A DNA stretch of 64,000 nucleotides from Immersiella caudata (Eukaryota; Ascomycota; Sordariomycetes; Sordariales; Lasiosphaeriaceae): NCBI GenBank assembly GCA_030512335.1, contig JAULSU010000001.1:4154001-4218000 (forward strand), written 5' to 3'. A program made the position numbers and the translations under genes. The notes under the pieces are model-generated. The model was given only the letters and a program-made list of their open reading frames with translations. It was not told the origin of the DNA and searched no databases. Below are positions 1-10,965 of this stretch, in pieces; within the stretch, counting starts at the first letter, position 1, and each line of letters opens with the position of its first letter.

Positions 1-1323
1 CGAACCATCAAACCCAGGCCTCAAAGAACTGGGCAAAGACGATGTTTCTGAATAACCGGCATCAGCTTCCCGCAACCTTGTCTCATACCGCTCCTCAAAC
101 TCCTTCCCAAGACTCAGGAACCGAATCGCGTTTTTCGCCAAAACACCAGCTCTCTCCTCCCAGCTCATAAACGATCTCACTCTCTCATCCTCCAACAACA
201 TCTTCCCCGCGATCGGCACCTCCCCAAGCGGAAAGGGATAGTCGCTCCCCAACACAATCCGGCTTGCACCTCCAGGGCCCATTTTCTTCAACACAAACTC
301 CAACAAATCCGGATCATGCATCAATGAATCGATCCATATCTGGCCCTCTCCCGTCCCCTTCTCCCCAAACCTCCCCTCGAAATGTTCGGTTGGTGTCACC
401 CCACAGGCCTTCCCAGCCACCAAATCTGGCCGGCAATCGAACCCCTTCTGAATCCTCCCCAGCAGCGCCGGGAACGCCCCTCCTCCGTGCGCAAAACAAA
501 TCCTCAATCTCGGATGCCTCACCAACAACCCCGAGCTCATCACAGCATGCATCGCCAACGCCGTCTCACACGGCATCCCCACAAGCCAACTCCCCCAGTA
601 CCTCCCCCACCTCGTCGCGTTCTCTTTTGGCAGCGCATAGCCTAACGGATGCACAAACACCGCACACCCAAGCGCCTCGCACACCCTCCAAAACTCCTCC
701 AACCTTTCATCATCTAGCATCATATCGCCTATGCTCGTCCCAATCTGCACCCCCTTCATCCCCAACTCCAACACCGCTCTCCTCAGCTCGACAATCGCAT
801 CCCCCACACTCTGCAGCGGCACCGTACCCAAGCCGACGAACCGCTCTGGGTTCGTCGCACACACCTCTGCCAGGTGATCATTCAGCGCTCTCGCTAGCAC
901 CAATGCGGGTTGTACAGGTGCATCGTAACAAAACAACACCGGGACGGTGCTCAGCACCTGGACATCAACCCCCGCCGCGTCCATTTCCGATATCCGGACG
1001 GTGGGGTCATAACAGTTCGGTTCTACCCGTCGAAAGAAGGTAGAACCAACAAACATGTCGATCTCAGGCGGTTGGGTTTCGGGGACGGGGTGGAAGGAAG
1101 GCCATTGGTAGTCGATACCCGCTGGTGTGAGGGCGGGGAAATCAGGAAGGGAGGAGGGCATGATGTGCGTGTGCAAGTCGATGCGGAAGAGGTTGGACCC
1201 GGAGAGGGAAGAAGAATTAGGGCGCGGGCCGAGGGATGAGGATGAGGAGCAGCATGTTGACGAGCCGCTGGAAGCAGAGCTGGGGCTGGAGGCCGAAAAG
1301 CTGCGGGCTGTTGTTGGGTTCAT
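1..1323 (-). CDS. 2-amino-3-carboxymuconate-6-semialdehyde decarboxylase (ACMSD)-like amidohydrolase, C-terminus cut by window edge
   Basis: The frame stays open from the left edge to about 1323 on the minus strand. It reads as an amidohydrolase-2 (ACMSD) family protein. Metal-binding and catalytic positions are visible in order: HTH after RIDL, HP in VFVHPLGYA, FAHGGG, and the terminal Asp in VLGSDYPF. ACMSD decarboxylates 2-amino-3-carboxymuconate-6-semialdehyde made from 3-hydroxyanthranilate, diverting it from quinolinate/NAD synthesis to full oxidation. The first in-frame ATG is at 1323-1321. It precedes about 45 Ser-rich residues before RIDLHTH, which is atypical for the family, so a short upstream exon in another frame (an ATG near 1448 is possible) may be the real start. 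It is followed on the same strand by the dehydrogenase of the next step. Family confidence is high; the exact decarboxylase substrate is inferred mainly from the neighbours. Confidence 0.85.
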   Translation of the reverse strand, partial: MNPTTARSFSASSPSSASSGSSTCCSSSSSLGPRPNSSSLSGSNLFRIDLHTHIMPSSLPDFPALTPAGIDYQWPSFHPVPETQPPEIDMFVGSTFFRRVEPNCYDPTVRISEMDAAGVDVQVLSTVPVLFCYDAPVQPALVLARALNDHLAEVCATNPERFVGLGTVPLQSVGDAIVELRRAVLELGMKGVQIGTSIGDMMLDDERLEEFWRVCEALGCAVFVHPLGYALPKENATRWGRYWGSWLVGMPCETALAMHAVMSSGLLVRHPRLRICFAHGGGAFPALLGRIQKGFDCRPDLVAGKACGVTPTEHFEGRFGEKGTGEGQIWIDSLMHDPDLLEFVLKKMGPGGASRIVLGSDYPFPLGEVPIAGKMLLEDERVRSFMSWEERAGVLAKNAIRFLSLGKEFEERYETRLREADAGYSETSSLPSSLRPGFDGS

Positions 1324-1856
1324 TATGGATAGTTTGGTAGGGTCGGGCGTGGTGAAAATACCGTTCGGGAGACGTCGTTGAGATCCACGACAATGGTTGT
1401 TTGCAGACGGATAATAGGTTCGTCCAGTCAGCGAGGAGTTTTGCCATGGGAGAAAGATGGGAAACGTGGAAATCGGGCGGGGACGAGCTAAAAGGGGCTA
1501 CATGATGTAATGGCAGATGAAACAAGGAGGTCGCACATGCCTTTCAATTCCTAGGTTTCGCGGTCGGATCTGTCCCCAGCGGTGGCCGCTCAATCGGTTC
1601 CGCTCGGGTGCAAAGCAGGTGCGGATGTCGGAAGGCGGAACGGATGTAAGTGGAATTGCCCGATGTGATTGGCTGGCTTCGAGCGCCGCTCCACAAATCG
1701 TTGCGCATGCGCCGATCACTTGACCACACATCCTGCTGGCGGCAAAGCTTCCCCTGAACGCGCCCTGTCTAGTTTGTTTTGAGCAAAGGCTTGTTTTTTT
1801 TGTTTTTTTTTCGAGCTTCCATTTCGAGATCAACATCCGAAGAAGAATTGCCAGAT
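1324..1856. other. intergenic spacer, ACMSD 5' side and dehydrogenase 3' side
   Basis: No supportable gene. It would hold the ACMSD-like promoter and the dehydrogenase terminator. A T-rich stretch with two T runs lies near 1794-1811, just beyond the dehydrogenase stop. Confidence 0.5.
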
Positions 1857-3578
1857 CTACCAGTAGGCTGGCAGGTGAACAGTCCGGACAACGGTAAACA
1901 CATCTCTGGAGTATTCTCCGCCCTCTCTGCCGGTCCCGCTGGCCTTCATCCCGCCAAATGGCGTTCCCAGCTCCCTCTGCAGCCAGCTGTTGACCCAAAC
2001 CATTCCAGCCTCCAGTTGCTCGCTGACGCTCCGCATCCTCGCTCCATCGCTGGTCAGCACAACCGCCGCCAGGCCGTACTCGCTGTCGTTTGCAAGCCGA
2101 ATCGCCTCCCCTTCACTATAGAACCTGGAGATTGTGACAACTGGACCGAAGATTTCGTCTTTCATCACCCGCGAGCTGGGCAACACATCGGTCAGTACGA
2201 CAGGCGCAATCCAATATCCCTCCCTTGCGCCCAACTCCTTTGGAACTCCGCCCAGCTTGAAGACGGCACCTTGTTGCTCTGCAAGACGCAGGTACCCTCT
2301 AATCTTGTCGTAATGCGCTCTGCTGGCAACAGCCCCGACCGTTCTGCCGATGACAAAAGTCTCGTTGACATGCGCTATAAAATCGCAGACAAACTGATCG
2401 TAAATCGTGTTCTCGACGTAGATGCGTGACCCGCATAGGCAAATCTCGCCCTGGTTCTGGAAGGCCGCCATAGCCGCTGTCCTGACGGTGCACTCCTGCT
2501 CAATGCTGTCGCGATAGGCGTCGGCAAAAACAAGAGTAGGATTCTTTCCGCCGAGCTCTAGGGACAGATGCTTGCCAATCTGATGAGCGGTTGCCCGACG
2601 AATGGCAATGCCGGTCGCCGTTCCACCAGTGAACGATACGCCACTGATCAGCGGAGAGGTGACAAGGGCTGCGCCAGTTGTAGGGCCATCCCCGAAGACA
2701 ATGTTGATTACGCCTTTTGGGATTCCCGCTTTATTGAAGATGCTGGACAAGACTTGAAGAGTTTAGTTAGTGACATACAAGGGCGCAGTTCCTGAGCCAT
2801 TGTGCTTACGGAAAGCGGTGACGCTGGTAACTTCGCTTGGCTTCGCAACTGCAGTGCACCCGAACGCCAGGCATGGAGCAATCTTCCACTGTTCAATTCA
2901 TCAGTACCATACCGGACAGTGCAACAGTCAGGGTCTAATAGGGTAGCCTACAGTGAGGAGGTAGAGCGGCATGTTCCATGGCGAGATCAAAGCAAAGACA
3001 CCAGCTGGAGATCGATGCTCATATGTCAACGCTGCATCCTCGTCTATCATGCGCGCCGCAGTCTTTTGGTGAAGGATAAACGTCGAGAAATACCTGATTC
3101 TGTCAGTTCGCAATGTGCATAGTTGAAGGGGCCGAGGATGTACTCACAAGAAGTTGGCGATGGCCCTGTCCACCTCGACACGAGCACGCTCAAGAGTCTT
3201 CCCCTGGTCAATACTCTCCCATGCAGCGAACAACTCTCGGTGCTTCTTGATGAGCTCGGCCACGCGGCGCAGAAGCGCCGACCGCTCAGCGCGTGTAGTC
3301 TTACTCCACGCGGGGAACGCGGCCTTGGCGCTGTGGATTGCTGCGTCGATATCTTCCGGCTGCGTGCAGGGCACCTTGCAAAATACGAGCCCAGTTTTCG
3401 GATCGACCGAGTCGATATATTCCACAGCGCTTTCTGAGATGTGAGCCCCGTTGACGAAATTCTCAAGCCGGAAAGGGGTGTTTTGCGACTGAAGCAGGGC
3501 CTTGGCCTTGTCCAGCGTGTCGCGGTTCCACAGCTCCCACAGCGGGCTCTCAGGGCTAAATTCACTGGTGGAATCCAT
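1857..3578 (-). CDS. 2-aminomuconate-6-semialdehyde dehydrogenase (AMSDH)-like aldehyde dehydrogenase
   Basis: Four exons read on the minus strand: 3578-3148, 3093-2952, 2888-2810 and 2752-1857, all with GT/AG ends and consistent phase, giving 515 aa. This is an NAD-dependent aldehyde dehydrogenase: ISPWNMPL of the coenzyme site, KPSEVTS, FTGG, LELGGKNP (general base Glu near residue 283) and GEICLCGSR (catalytic Cys near 322), ending with a GGMKASGTGREGG motif. The GEICLCGSR context and the C-terminus resemble ALDH8A1/2-aminomuconate (or 2-hydroxymuconate) semialdehyde dehydrogenases. It would oxidise 2-aminomuconate semialdehyde, the spontaneous product of ACMSD, to 2-aminomuconate. The gene lies next to an ACMSD-like gene and diverges from a 2-aminomuconate deaminase-like gene, which supports this substrate. 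Start ATG 3578-3576 was chosen over one 19 codons upstream because it gives a normal N-terminus. Confidence 0.88.
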
Positions 3579-4053
3579 GACGATTGCAGAGGACGAGGAC
3601 CTGTGAGACGTCAAAGCGCAAAGGGGAGACATCAAGGTGACTCAGTTAAATGTCTCGAGTGTCACTGAAACGACACTCGACCGTTGAGGTTTGGTTGCTG
3701 TGTTTCCTCTCGACGAAGGTGTTGACGGTGGTGGTGACGTTGAAAGAAACCGAGCAACGGAGGTGGTGCTAATGAGACTGTGCAGGAGGTGACACAGGCC
3801 TTGTCTCAGTGGTCTGGGGGGCAAAAGCCCCACAATGGCATTGTCTGAATAGCAGAGTGTGCGGCCGTGCAACCGAAGCAAGCCGAGGCCGAGCAAAGCA
3901 CGAGCGGATCGGAAGACGGAAGTCGGAACTTGCAAACAACCAACTCCCAAACCGGCACGACAATTGCTTTCCCCCTTTACCCCCTATCAAAACACAGCAC
4001 CATCCCTGCGCCCTGCTGTGCAGCTCCTAGCCATCCATTCCAAGTCAACCAAG
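3579..4053. promoter_or_regulatory. bidirectional promoter between AMSDH-like and RidA-like genes
   Basis: A 475-bp spacer separates the divergent starts of the dehydrogenase (minus) and deaminase (plus) genes. Its right half is CT/A-rich leader-like sequence (around 3960-4050). Shared control is inferred from geometry only. CGG/CCG-containing segments near 3860-3895 could suit a Zn2Cys6 regulator but are not specific. Confidence 0.5.
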
Positions 4054-4512
4054 ATGTCGGCCCCCTCTCCGAACGGGACGGGCTATCTGCTACCAGCCAC
4101 CGGCGCCCAAGGTCTCGCCAACTACCCGCACGCCCGGACGATTCCCAGCACGGCACGAACCATCTTCGTCTCCGGAACTTCCAGCAGACGCGGTGACGGC
4201 ACATACGGAGGCTGCACGACCCGGGAAGATGGATCCCACGAGCTCGACTGTGGCGCACAGACGGCGGCGGTGCTGCGCAACATCGAAACCATCATCCGCG
4301 GCGCAACAAACGGCCAACGGGGGTTGGAGAGCGTTGTCGACGCGACCGTCTTTCTAACCGACATCCGCGCCGACTACGCCAAAATGAACGCCGAATGGAA
4401 CAAAGTATGGCCAGACCGAACCAAAGCGCCTGCTCGAACGTGTGTGCAGGTTGCGGCATTGCCGAACGAGCGGTTGAACGTCGAGATCAAGTGCCAAGCT
4501 ATTGTTGACTGA
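4054..4512 (+). CDS. RidA/YjgF-family 2-aminomuconate deaminase-like protein
   Basis: Intronless, 152 aa, with ATG at 4054 in a good context (ACCAAGATG). The protein follows the RidA/YjgF/UK114 fold: an early NYPHAR, FVSGTSSRR, a helix with QTAAVLRNIETII, VDATVFLTDI, and the closing segment ARTCVQVAALP followed by VEIKCQAIV. Arg and Cys in ARTC and Glu in VEIKC fit the conserved pocket of the family. Bacterial 2-aminomuconate deaminases (nbaF, amnD) belong to this family, and the SSRRGDGTYGG region with 'CTTREDGS' resembles them rather than generic RidA. It would hydrolyse 2-aminomuconate to 4-oxalocrotonate plus ammonia, the step after the neighbouring dehydrogenase. The alternative is a generic imine/enamine hydrolase, which the gene context makes less likely. 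Confidence 0.82.
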   Translation: MSAPSPNGTGYLLPATGAQGLANYPHARTIPSTARTIFVSGTSSRRGDGTYGGCTTREDGSHELDCGAQTAAVLRNIETIIRGATNGQRGLESVVDATVFLTDIRADYAKMNAEWNKVWPDRTKAPARTCVQVAALPNERLNVEIKCQAIVD

Positions 4513-5448
4513 GGGGGGCCGGCATGGGACGGTGGGGACGCATCACGGCTTCTAGCCGCTTGGCGGATGGCCCCCAAGAGAAGCGCAAGCTCCACTGGCG
4601 GCTTCCAAGGCGGGTTGAGGGGAAGCTTAGCACCACGTCGAAATATAAGGTTTTCCACTGGACTTTGTTCGTCGGTTGATCAGCGGCGGCTACCCCCAAG
4701 TCAAGCCATCAATCCACGAACCTTTCGCAGTCAAAATGCTGACTGGAGAAAAACGATTCCCTTTTCCCGGCTTCCGTGCGGGCCAGCGCGGGGTGCCGCA
4801 TTGAATGACCGATTAGAGACACCGAGTCTGTCCACAGCATCGAGGGGCCGGCGACACCCGAAAGCGACAATTCGGGAAGGTGTGTCAGCCCATGGCACCA
4901 GTTTATTCTCCGTGCCATGAGCCTCATAGGACAGTCAAGGCGCATCCAAGACACCCAAGACTTCAACTGTTACGTTTCTATCTGCAAAATCCTTCTGGTG
5001 TCCTTCCCCTCCTGGCGTCGATTGCCCGCCCCCGGCAGATGATGTAATGATTGGGGCAAAACCTGCCCTGCTTACACGGCACCTCGTGTGATTGAAGGAA
5101 TCGGCATCAAGCCCTCGCACAAACAACCCTGCAGTGCACCCGTCCACGGCTCTTATCGGTTCTCGACAGCGACGATGAGTGTCTATCCCGCCATGAACGG
5201 TAATAAACTCTGTGGGGGGATGTGCCTCGGTGGGGCAAGGCGCACGATAGCGATCAACCAAAAAGCTACCCGATTCTCTCTCGAGTCGCGTGGCTCCTTC
5301 CCTCTGGTTTCCCCCTGCGCATTCGCATTTCTTTGCCAACTTCCCCCTCCCATTGTGTCACCTTCGCGAAAATATCTAGAGCGCCAGATACTGCGACACC
5401 CCATACCTACAATCGAGAGCTAGAAGACGGCAGTATTGCTTGGCAACC
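4513..5448. other. intergenic spacer upstream of permease
   Basis: No gene can be supported. It carries the deaminase 3' end and the permease promoter. CT-rich leader-like sequence is seen from about 5270 to 5350. Confidence 0.5.
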
Positions 5449-7139
5449 ATGGGGAAACCAGCGTCCCCCAGCAATGGCGGCGACCATGCGTCCGAGAAGG
5501 ACGACGCCCCCGGCGCCATCATCGATGGAGGAATCTCACTCGACCGCGACTCGCAACTCCAAAGAGGTCTCAAGAGCAGGCATATCCAGTTCCTGGCCCT
5601 GGGTGGCGCGTGAGTAACACCCGAGAAATAACTCTCAACGCATGCTGACAACGATCGCGGTGAAGTATCGGAACGGGCCTCTTTGTTGGATCTGGCGCCA
5701 TTCTAGCCACTGTCGGCCCAGCGCCGTTATGGATGGCTTACATGTCGATGATGGGCGTCGTTTGGGTTGTCATGAACAATATCGCCGAGATGACCGTCTA
5801 TCTGCCCATGAAAGGAATCACACTGCCCTACTTTACAGATCGCTACGTCGATAGCAGCATGTCATTCGCTGCCGGTTGGAATTACTGGTATGCATATGCT
5901 ATTCTCGTCGCCGCAGAAGCCACCGCTGGCGCCATCTTGCTCGACTACTGGGAAAGCCCCGTTCCAACCTGGGTCTGGATCACCATTATCTTGGCAGTTG
6001 TTTTGATTCTCAACATCATTGCTGTCGAAATCTTTGGGGAAGCTGAGTTCTGGTTTGCCTCGATTAAGCTCATCACCATCATGGGACTGATCATCATGGC
6101 GCTGGTCATCATGCTCGGTGGCGCACCAACCCGGGAGCGAACAGGGTTCAAGTTCTGGGAAAACCCGGGCGCCTTTAAAGAGTACAAGGGAACGGGATCG
6201 TGGGGACGATTTCTTGCGTACTGGACGGCCTTTGTCCGGGCAGGATTCAGCTTCATCACCTCTCCTGAACTGATCGGACTTGCCGCTGGCGAAACAGTGG
6301 CGCCCCGGCGCAACTTGCCCAAAGCTGCCCGCCGCTTTCTCGTTCGACTGGCAATCTTCTACGGAGTTAGCAGTCTGCTTATTGGCTGCATTGTGCCGTA
6401 CGACGATCCCCAGCTTCTATCAGGAACTTCTGACGCGAGTGCCTCGCCGTGGGTCATTGGAATCGCCCGGGCCGGAATCAACAGCTTTGATCATGTCATC
6501 AACGCTGCCATCTTGACCTCGGCTTGGTCCGCTGGCAACGCGTTCTTGTACTCTGGCTCCCGTGTTCTCTACTCGATGGCTGCCAACGGGCAAGCACCCC
6601 GAATATTCGCAAGGACAAGCCGTCGAGGCGTGCCCTATCCAGCAGTCCTCGCAACTTGGGGGCTGGGATGTCTCGCATACCTGAACGTTTCCACCAGCGG
6701 CGCACAAGTATTCCTCTGGTTCATGAACATCTCGACAATTTCAGGATACATCGCTTGGATCATCGTCATGATCACCTACCTGCGGTTCCGTTCCGCCCTC
6801 AAGGTTCAGGGACTCCTGGATACTCTGCCCTTCAAGACCCGCGGACAGCCCTATGCGACGTGGTTTGTACTCTTCGTTGTTTCCATCCTAACTATTACAA
6901 ACGGGTTCCAAACCTTTGGACCGTTTAACTACAAGGACTTCTTGGCGGCATATATCACAATTCCGGCAATCTTGATACTCTATCTGGGGCATAAGATTGT
7001 GCATCGCACCCCGTGGCTGAGACCTGCAGCGGAGATCGATGTCATCACGGGGAAAAAGGAGATGGATGACTTGTGTGAGGCGGATGAGGAGCGTGTGCCA
7101 AAGAACTGGCTACAGAAGGTGTGGTTTTGGATTGCATGA
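5449..7139 (+). CDS. amino-acid permease (APC superfamily, YAT-type)
   Basis: Two exons, 5449-5609 and 5666-7139, with a 56-bp intron (GTGAGT donor, AAG acceptor), giving 544 aa. The soluble N-terminus leads into LQRGLKSRHIQF, then GGAIGTGLFVGSGA, the hallmark first transmembrane segment of fungal amino-acid permeases. About twelve hydrophobic segments follow, with AFVRAGFSF and SPELIGLAAGE of the family core. It is an integral membrane importer using the proton gradient. The substrate cannot be read from sequence. Its place just downstream of a 2-aminomuconate pathway suggests uptake of tryptophan, kynurenine, anthranilate or a related compound. It is transcribed away from the cluster's shared promoter, in the same direction as the deaminase gene. 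Confidence 0.93.
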
Positions 7140-8639
7140 GAATGGCATTGTTTCTGTTTCAGTTGGTAGGAGAAGACCTGTCTCCTCGAGAAAAGCTCCC
7201 GTCAGAGTAATGATACCCATGATAATTAATACAAAAAAAACATCTGAAGAAAACCGCAGCTTGCATTACGATTCGTGGGGCAAGTCCACCGCGCAAATTC
7301 ACTGGAGTGGAATTTTAAAGACATTTAGAACGTCAGGGGCGCGCCAGTTTCTGGTTCTTTGCTTTCCGTTATGGTTCATGGCAGCGCTACGACTACGGCC
7401 GGAGAAGCTTTGCTGTACATTTCCTGGGAACACAGACTTTAAGGTTCGAGTGACCATGTAAGTGTTGTAAAAGCATGCTCCCATACTAATTTTAAAACAT
7501 CTCTGCTCCCAAAAGAGACGCAATGTCAGCTGGACAGAAATGGACAAGAGGAAGCAAAGGGCAAAGGTAAAAATGACTGAATTCCTGTAAGATAAAGATT
7601 GGAAATGAAGCCAAGACGCTGATAAAGCCTTCTACCCCTAAATACGGTTTTTGATAGATTGGGGCGGAATTATCGTTTACCACATTCTGATGACAGCCTT
7701 TATCTTTATTTAAAAAATAAGCCGCTGAGAACTTTTTCAGATCAGACTTGAAGAAAGAACCCCCTTCCGTCAGCGAACTTCCCCCATTAGCACTCTTCCA
7801 GCACTCAGTTGCCACCAAATTCTAAATCACAGTTTGGTCATAGAATTTTGCCGCAGGGAATCCCCCCAGCTCGAGTCACCATCGGCAACATGAGTGCAAA
7901 TGGGAAGCATGGATGCAAGCGGAAATTCAAAAGCGCAGCGGCAAGGTTCTCGAAGACGGCTGAGCCCCGAAGTTATGGCAGTACTCGCAAAATAAAAGCT
8001 GCCAGCAAAATGGGATCGGGCCTGGCCTTTCCCTTCCTTCCTACAACATCAGAACGTCCGCGCGAACCTCAGTCTCCAGGTGAGGAAATCGAGCCTAGCA
8101 ATTTCCTTCCTCCCGGCAGCATCAAAACCCCCGCCCCGAACCTCTGCCTCCGGGTAAAGAAGGAACAAAAAAAACGCAGGTGGCATACCTTGTAAGTGCC
8201 GGTCCCTTCCCATTTTCAAGGCGACGGTATTCCGGTACGGCGGGTGCTGATCTTATCCCGTGCCAGTCAAAATGTGCCGAACCCGCGAGAAGACAACGTT
8301 CCGCTGCAGGAGGCCAGCACATGTGCTGGTCCAGTATCACCAGGCAGGAGAGCAGCAGTGCCCCTGCACCACAATTTTCGACGAGCTGGTGGCTCAGTCG
8401 TTGAGGCGGTGCCCCTTTTGCTATGCGGTGCGTCGCAGAACCCACGAGGGGGTACACTCGAAGACGGAGAGGCCCCCGGTTGGGGCTCAGGGTGACGCTT
8501 GAGACGTCTTGAGTTGGATTGGAGACCTGCCGTTTTTGTCCTTTAGGCCTCGAGCACCCTGGGGACCTTGTATTTGAAATGGTTGCAGGGAAGAAAGACT
8601 ATCATTATCATGCATGAAGTTTTATGGAAAAGGAGTATC
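7140..8639. other. gene-poor spacer
   Basis: 1.5 kb with no coding region I can support. It is AT-rich near 7210-7250 and 7480-7720, unlike the surrounding exons. Overlapping short open frames on both strands look random. Confidence 0.5.
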
Positions 8640-9751
8640 CAAACTTTATTCGCTCCCACTTGTTATCAAACTCCTTGCCATCAACGTAGTTGACCATGGA
8701 CTTGACCCCCGTCAAGCTGCTTCTGGCCATGACCAAAGAGCATTCCACGGGTCATGACATCGCGGTAGTTCTCACCGGGGGAGACTTTTCCGAGCACGTA
8801 GGGGCGGCGTGTTTCGACACGGTCAGGGACAGGTATGGACCGGCCGACGAGGGCCTCCATACCCTGCCAGGCGAAAGTGACAGCCTCCTTGGCACCGCTG
8901 GGAATGCCGGCATCGTCCAGCATGAACATCTTGCAACTGGGGAGCTGTTCTTTTATATAGTCGGTAATGTTGGGGTTGTAGGCACCACGGCCGCACATGA
9001 AGACCTCCTCGACGTTGTCGACGGCGCCGATGGGGGCGTACCGTCTCTAGTGATCGACGGTGGCCTGGGCAGTGATGTGGGTGACAGTAGCGGCGACATT
9101 GTCGGGAGACATGTCAAGGGCCTCGGCCTCCTTGATCAGGTCGTCGGCGAGCGTGTCACGGAAAACCTCACGGCTTGTAGTCTTGGGGGGAGACCAGCCG
9201 AAGTAGGGGACCTTTCGAAGGAAGGCATCGACGAGATGCTAGCTGACTTTGCCGCGTTTGCGATGCCACCAATGTTCTGGCAAGCACGAAGCTTCTTGGG
9301 GCGATGAAGGAGAAGGGCATCGAAGAAGGCAGTCAGAGGCGCGCCTTGGTGGCCAGCAGCCTGATCTGAGATACCGAAGTCGAATACGATGATGACGCCG
9401 GTGCGCGAGGCGACGATGCGGCCCTCGGCCATGGTCAGGGCAGATTTGGGATGGCCTTCATCGGGCATGGACGCCAGTCAAATGGTTTGGCCGTGCGATG
9501 GCGTCGATGGACGTTATGTTGACCTTGTTGTTCTTGCAGAACTGCAACGCAGCATCGGCAAAGGCCTCGCCAAGAGCGACGTTGACCTCGGAAAGCCCAG
9601 CAGAGCTGGTCGTGTCGTGTTTGATCATGCGGAGCACTTTGTTCTTCAACTCAAGGTTGAGCGGCATCTCGCCGGACTTGAGAAGTGAAAAGTGAATGGG
9701 ACACTCAGGCGTTTCTTGGCGGAAGTGGCAGAGCGCGCAGTCGATGCCATC
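8640..9751 (-). pseudogene. decayed anhydro-N-acetylmuramic acid kinase (AnmK/UPF0075) gene
   Basis: Fragments of an AnmK-family kinase read in order on the minus strand but in different frames. DGIDCALCHFR follows an intron-like acceptor at 9752-9754. Next come the SLLKSGEMPL segment and VNITSIDAIA. Then, after a frameshift near 9490, HGQTI is followed by TGA where Trp is expected. QGAPLTAFFDALLL and KKLRACQNIGGIAN follow, then a frameshift with loss of roughly 70 residues near 9230-9265, VPYFGWSPPKTTSREVF, a TAG at 9047-9049, and FAWQGMEALVGRSIPVP. The tail VNYVDGKEFDNKWE is again out of frame. The first exon with the GLNSGTSM motif was not found. In bacteria the enzyme phosphorylates anhydroMurNAc during peptidoglycan recycling; homologues occur in fungi. 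No intact product is possible. Confidence 0.82.
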
Positions 9752-10421
9752 CTGTATGCGAGTGGATTCTAGGGGAAAAAGGTTAATGCATACCACTAGC
9801 TCCAAGGTGTTGCCCCACTTCTACCCACCCTCTCCGGGAGTTCCTGACTCACCCCTGACCCAGCCAGGTTCAAACCAGGTGTTGAATAAAAGGAAAGTTT
9901 CGCGAGTCCAAACCCATCTCATACAAGGAAAGCTTAAATGCACTCTGCGTCTCTGACACCATTGATTACACCTTTGCGACCCAGGATTGAACAATTACGA
10001 TGCTGTTGAGGGTCCAGTGCCCGTTGGTGATCCGGGCACCTGTTGCCAAAATCGCTGCATCGTGCAGCTTTACGCCGAGGGAGATTCCGGGCAGGAACAC
10101 TCCATCATGGCTGGCTGCATTGTCAGCTTTACGGCTTAAAGCGTCCGGGAGTACCTGAATACACAGTTTTTTTGGTCTCTATAAACCCCTTTACTGCAAC
10201 CCAAGGAAACAAAACCAGCTGCAACTGGGTTTTCATTGCCCCTTAGTTACCTGGTAATTACCAGGTAAAAGAATCCCCATGCTCTCAGCTTCTCAAGCCC
10301 ATCCTCCATTTCAGCCCCTTTTTGCATGGATATCCCGACATACCACAAACAAGAACTTCCCTGCAACCCATCAATTGTTGTTCATGCAGCACCCGCGCCA
10401 GCTGGACCCAAAACCAAAACC

Positions 10422-10452
<31 letters not shown>

Positions 10453-10965
10453 TGGAACCGGCCGCTGAGCTTCAATCGTACCCACAGTCGTCGAAGGAGG
10501 CAGTGCTGCCCAAGGCCCAAGACTCCAATGAAGCTCGACCAGCAGTGGAACGACCCCTCACCAGATTCGATTGCCTAGCCCATCGTCACCCCACTGCGGC
10601 CTCTGGGCGGACCAACGTGGAACCTTTCAACAAAAAGCTGAGCGGGCGCACCAGTTCCCGGTTTCCATGAGTGGGTCGACATCTGACCTGACTGCACCCG
10701 CTATTTGTGATCTGGTGGGTCCGAGAGGTCAGCAAAGCCTTCGCAACAGGCCATCCCGCCGCGCACCCCGCCTTGTACGGCAACCGGAACATTCCGACCG
10801 CGGTAACCTCATACCAGTCAGCCGGGAATAAACAGAGTAACGTCCCTCAAGGAAGTCGCCCAACTGCACCATTGGAACCAGCAGCCGCAGTCACCTGTTG
10901 CAATAAACCGATTGTTCGACCCAAACACTTCCAAATTCAGGCAACCTTACGTCCCGCCTGCAAAA
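9752..10965. other. intergenic spacer with 28-A homopolymer
   Basis: Lies between the AnmK relic and the LDH gene, with no supportable gene. It holds a run of 28 A at 10422-10449. The last few hundred bases are the LDH promoter and leader. Confidence 0.5.
10422..10449. repeat. poly(A) homopolymer, 28 bp
   Basis: Twenty-eight uninterrupted A residues preceded by A/C-rich short repeats. It could be a mononucleotide microsatellite or a retroposed poly(A) end; no adjacent target-site duplication was recognised. Confidence 0.95.

Noticed and set aside
264..1043. 259-aa plus-strand frame, Ser/Pro-rich
   Set aside because: It is the antisense shadow of the ACMSD-like gene, which has conserved motifs on the minus strand.
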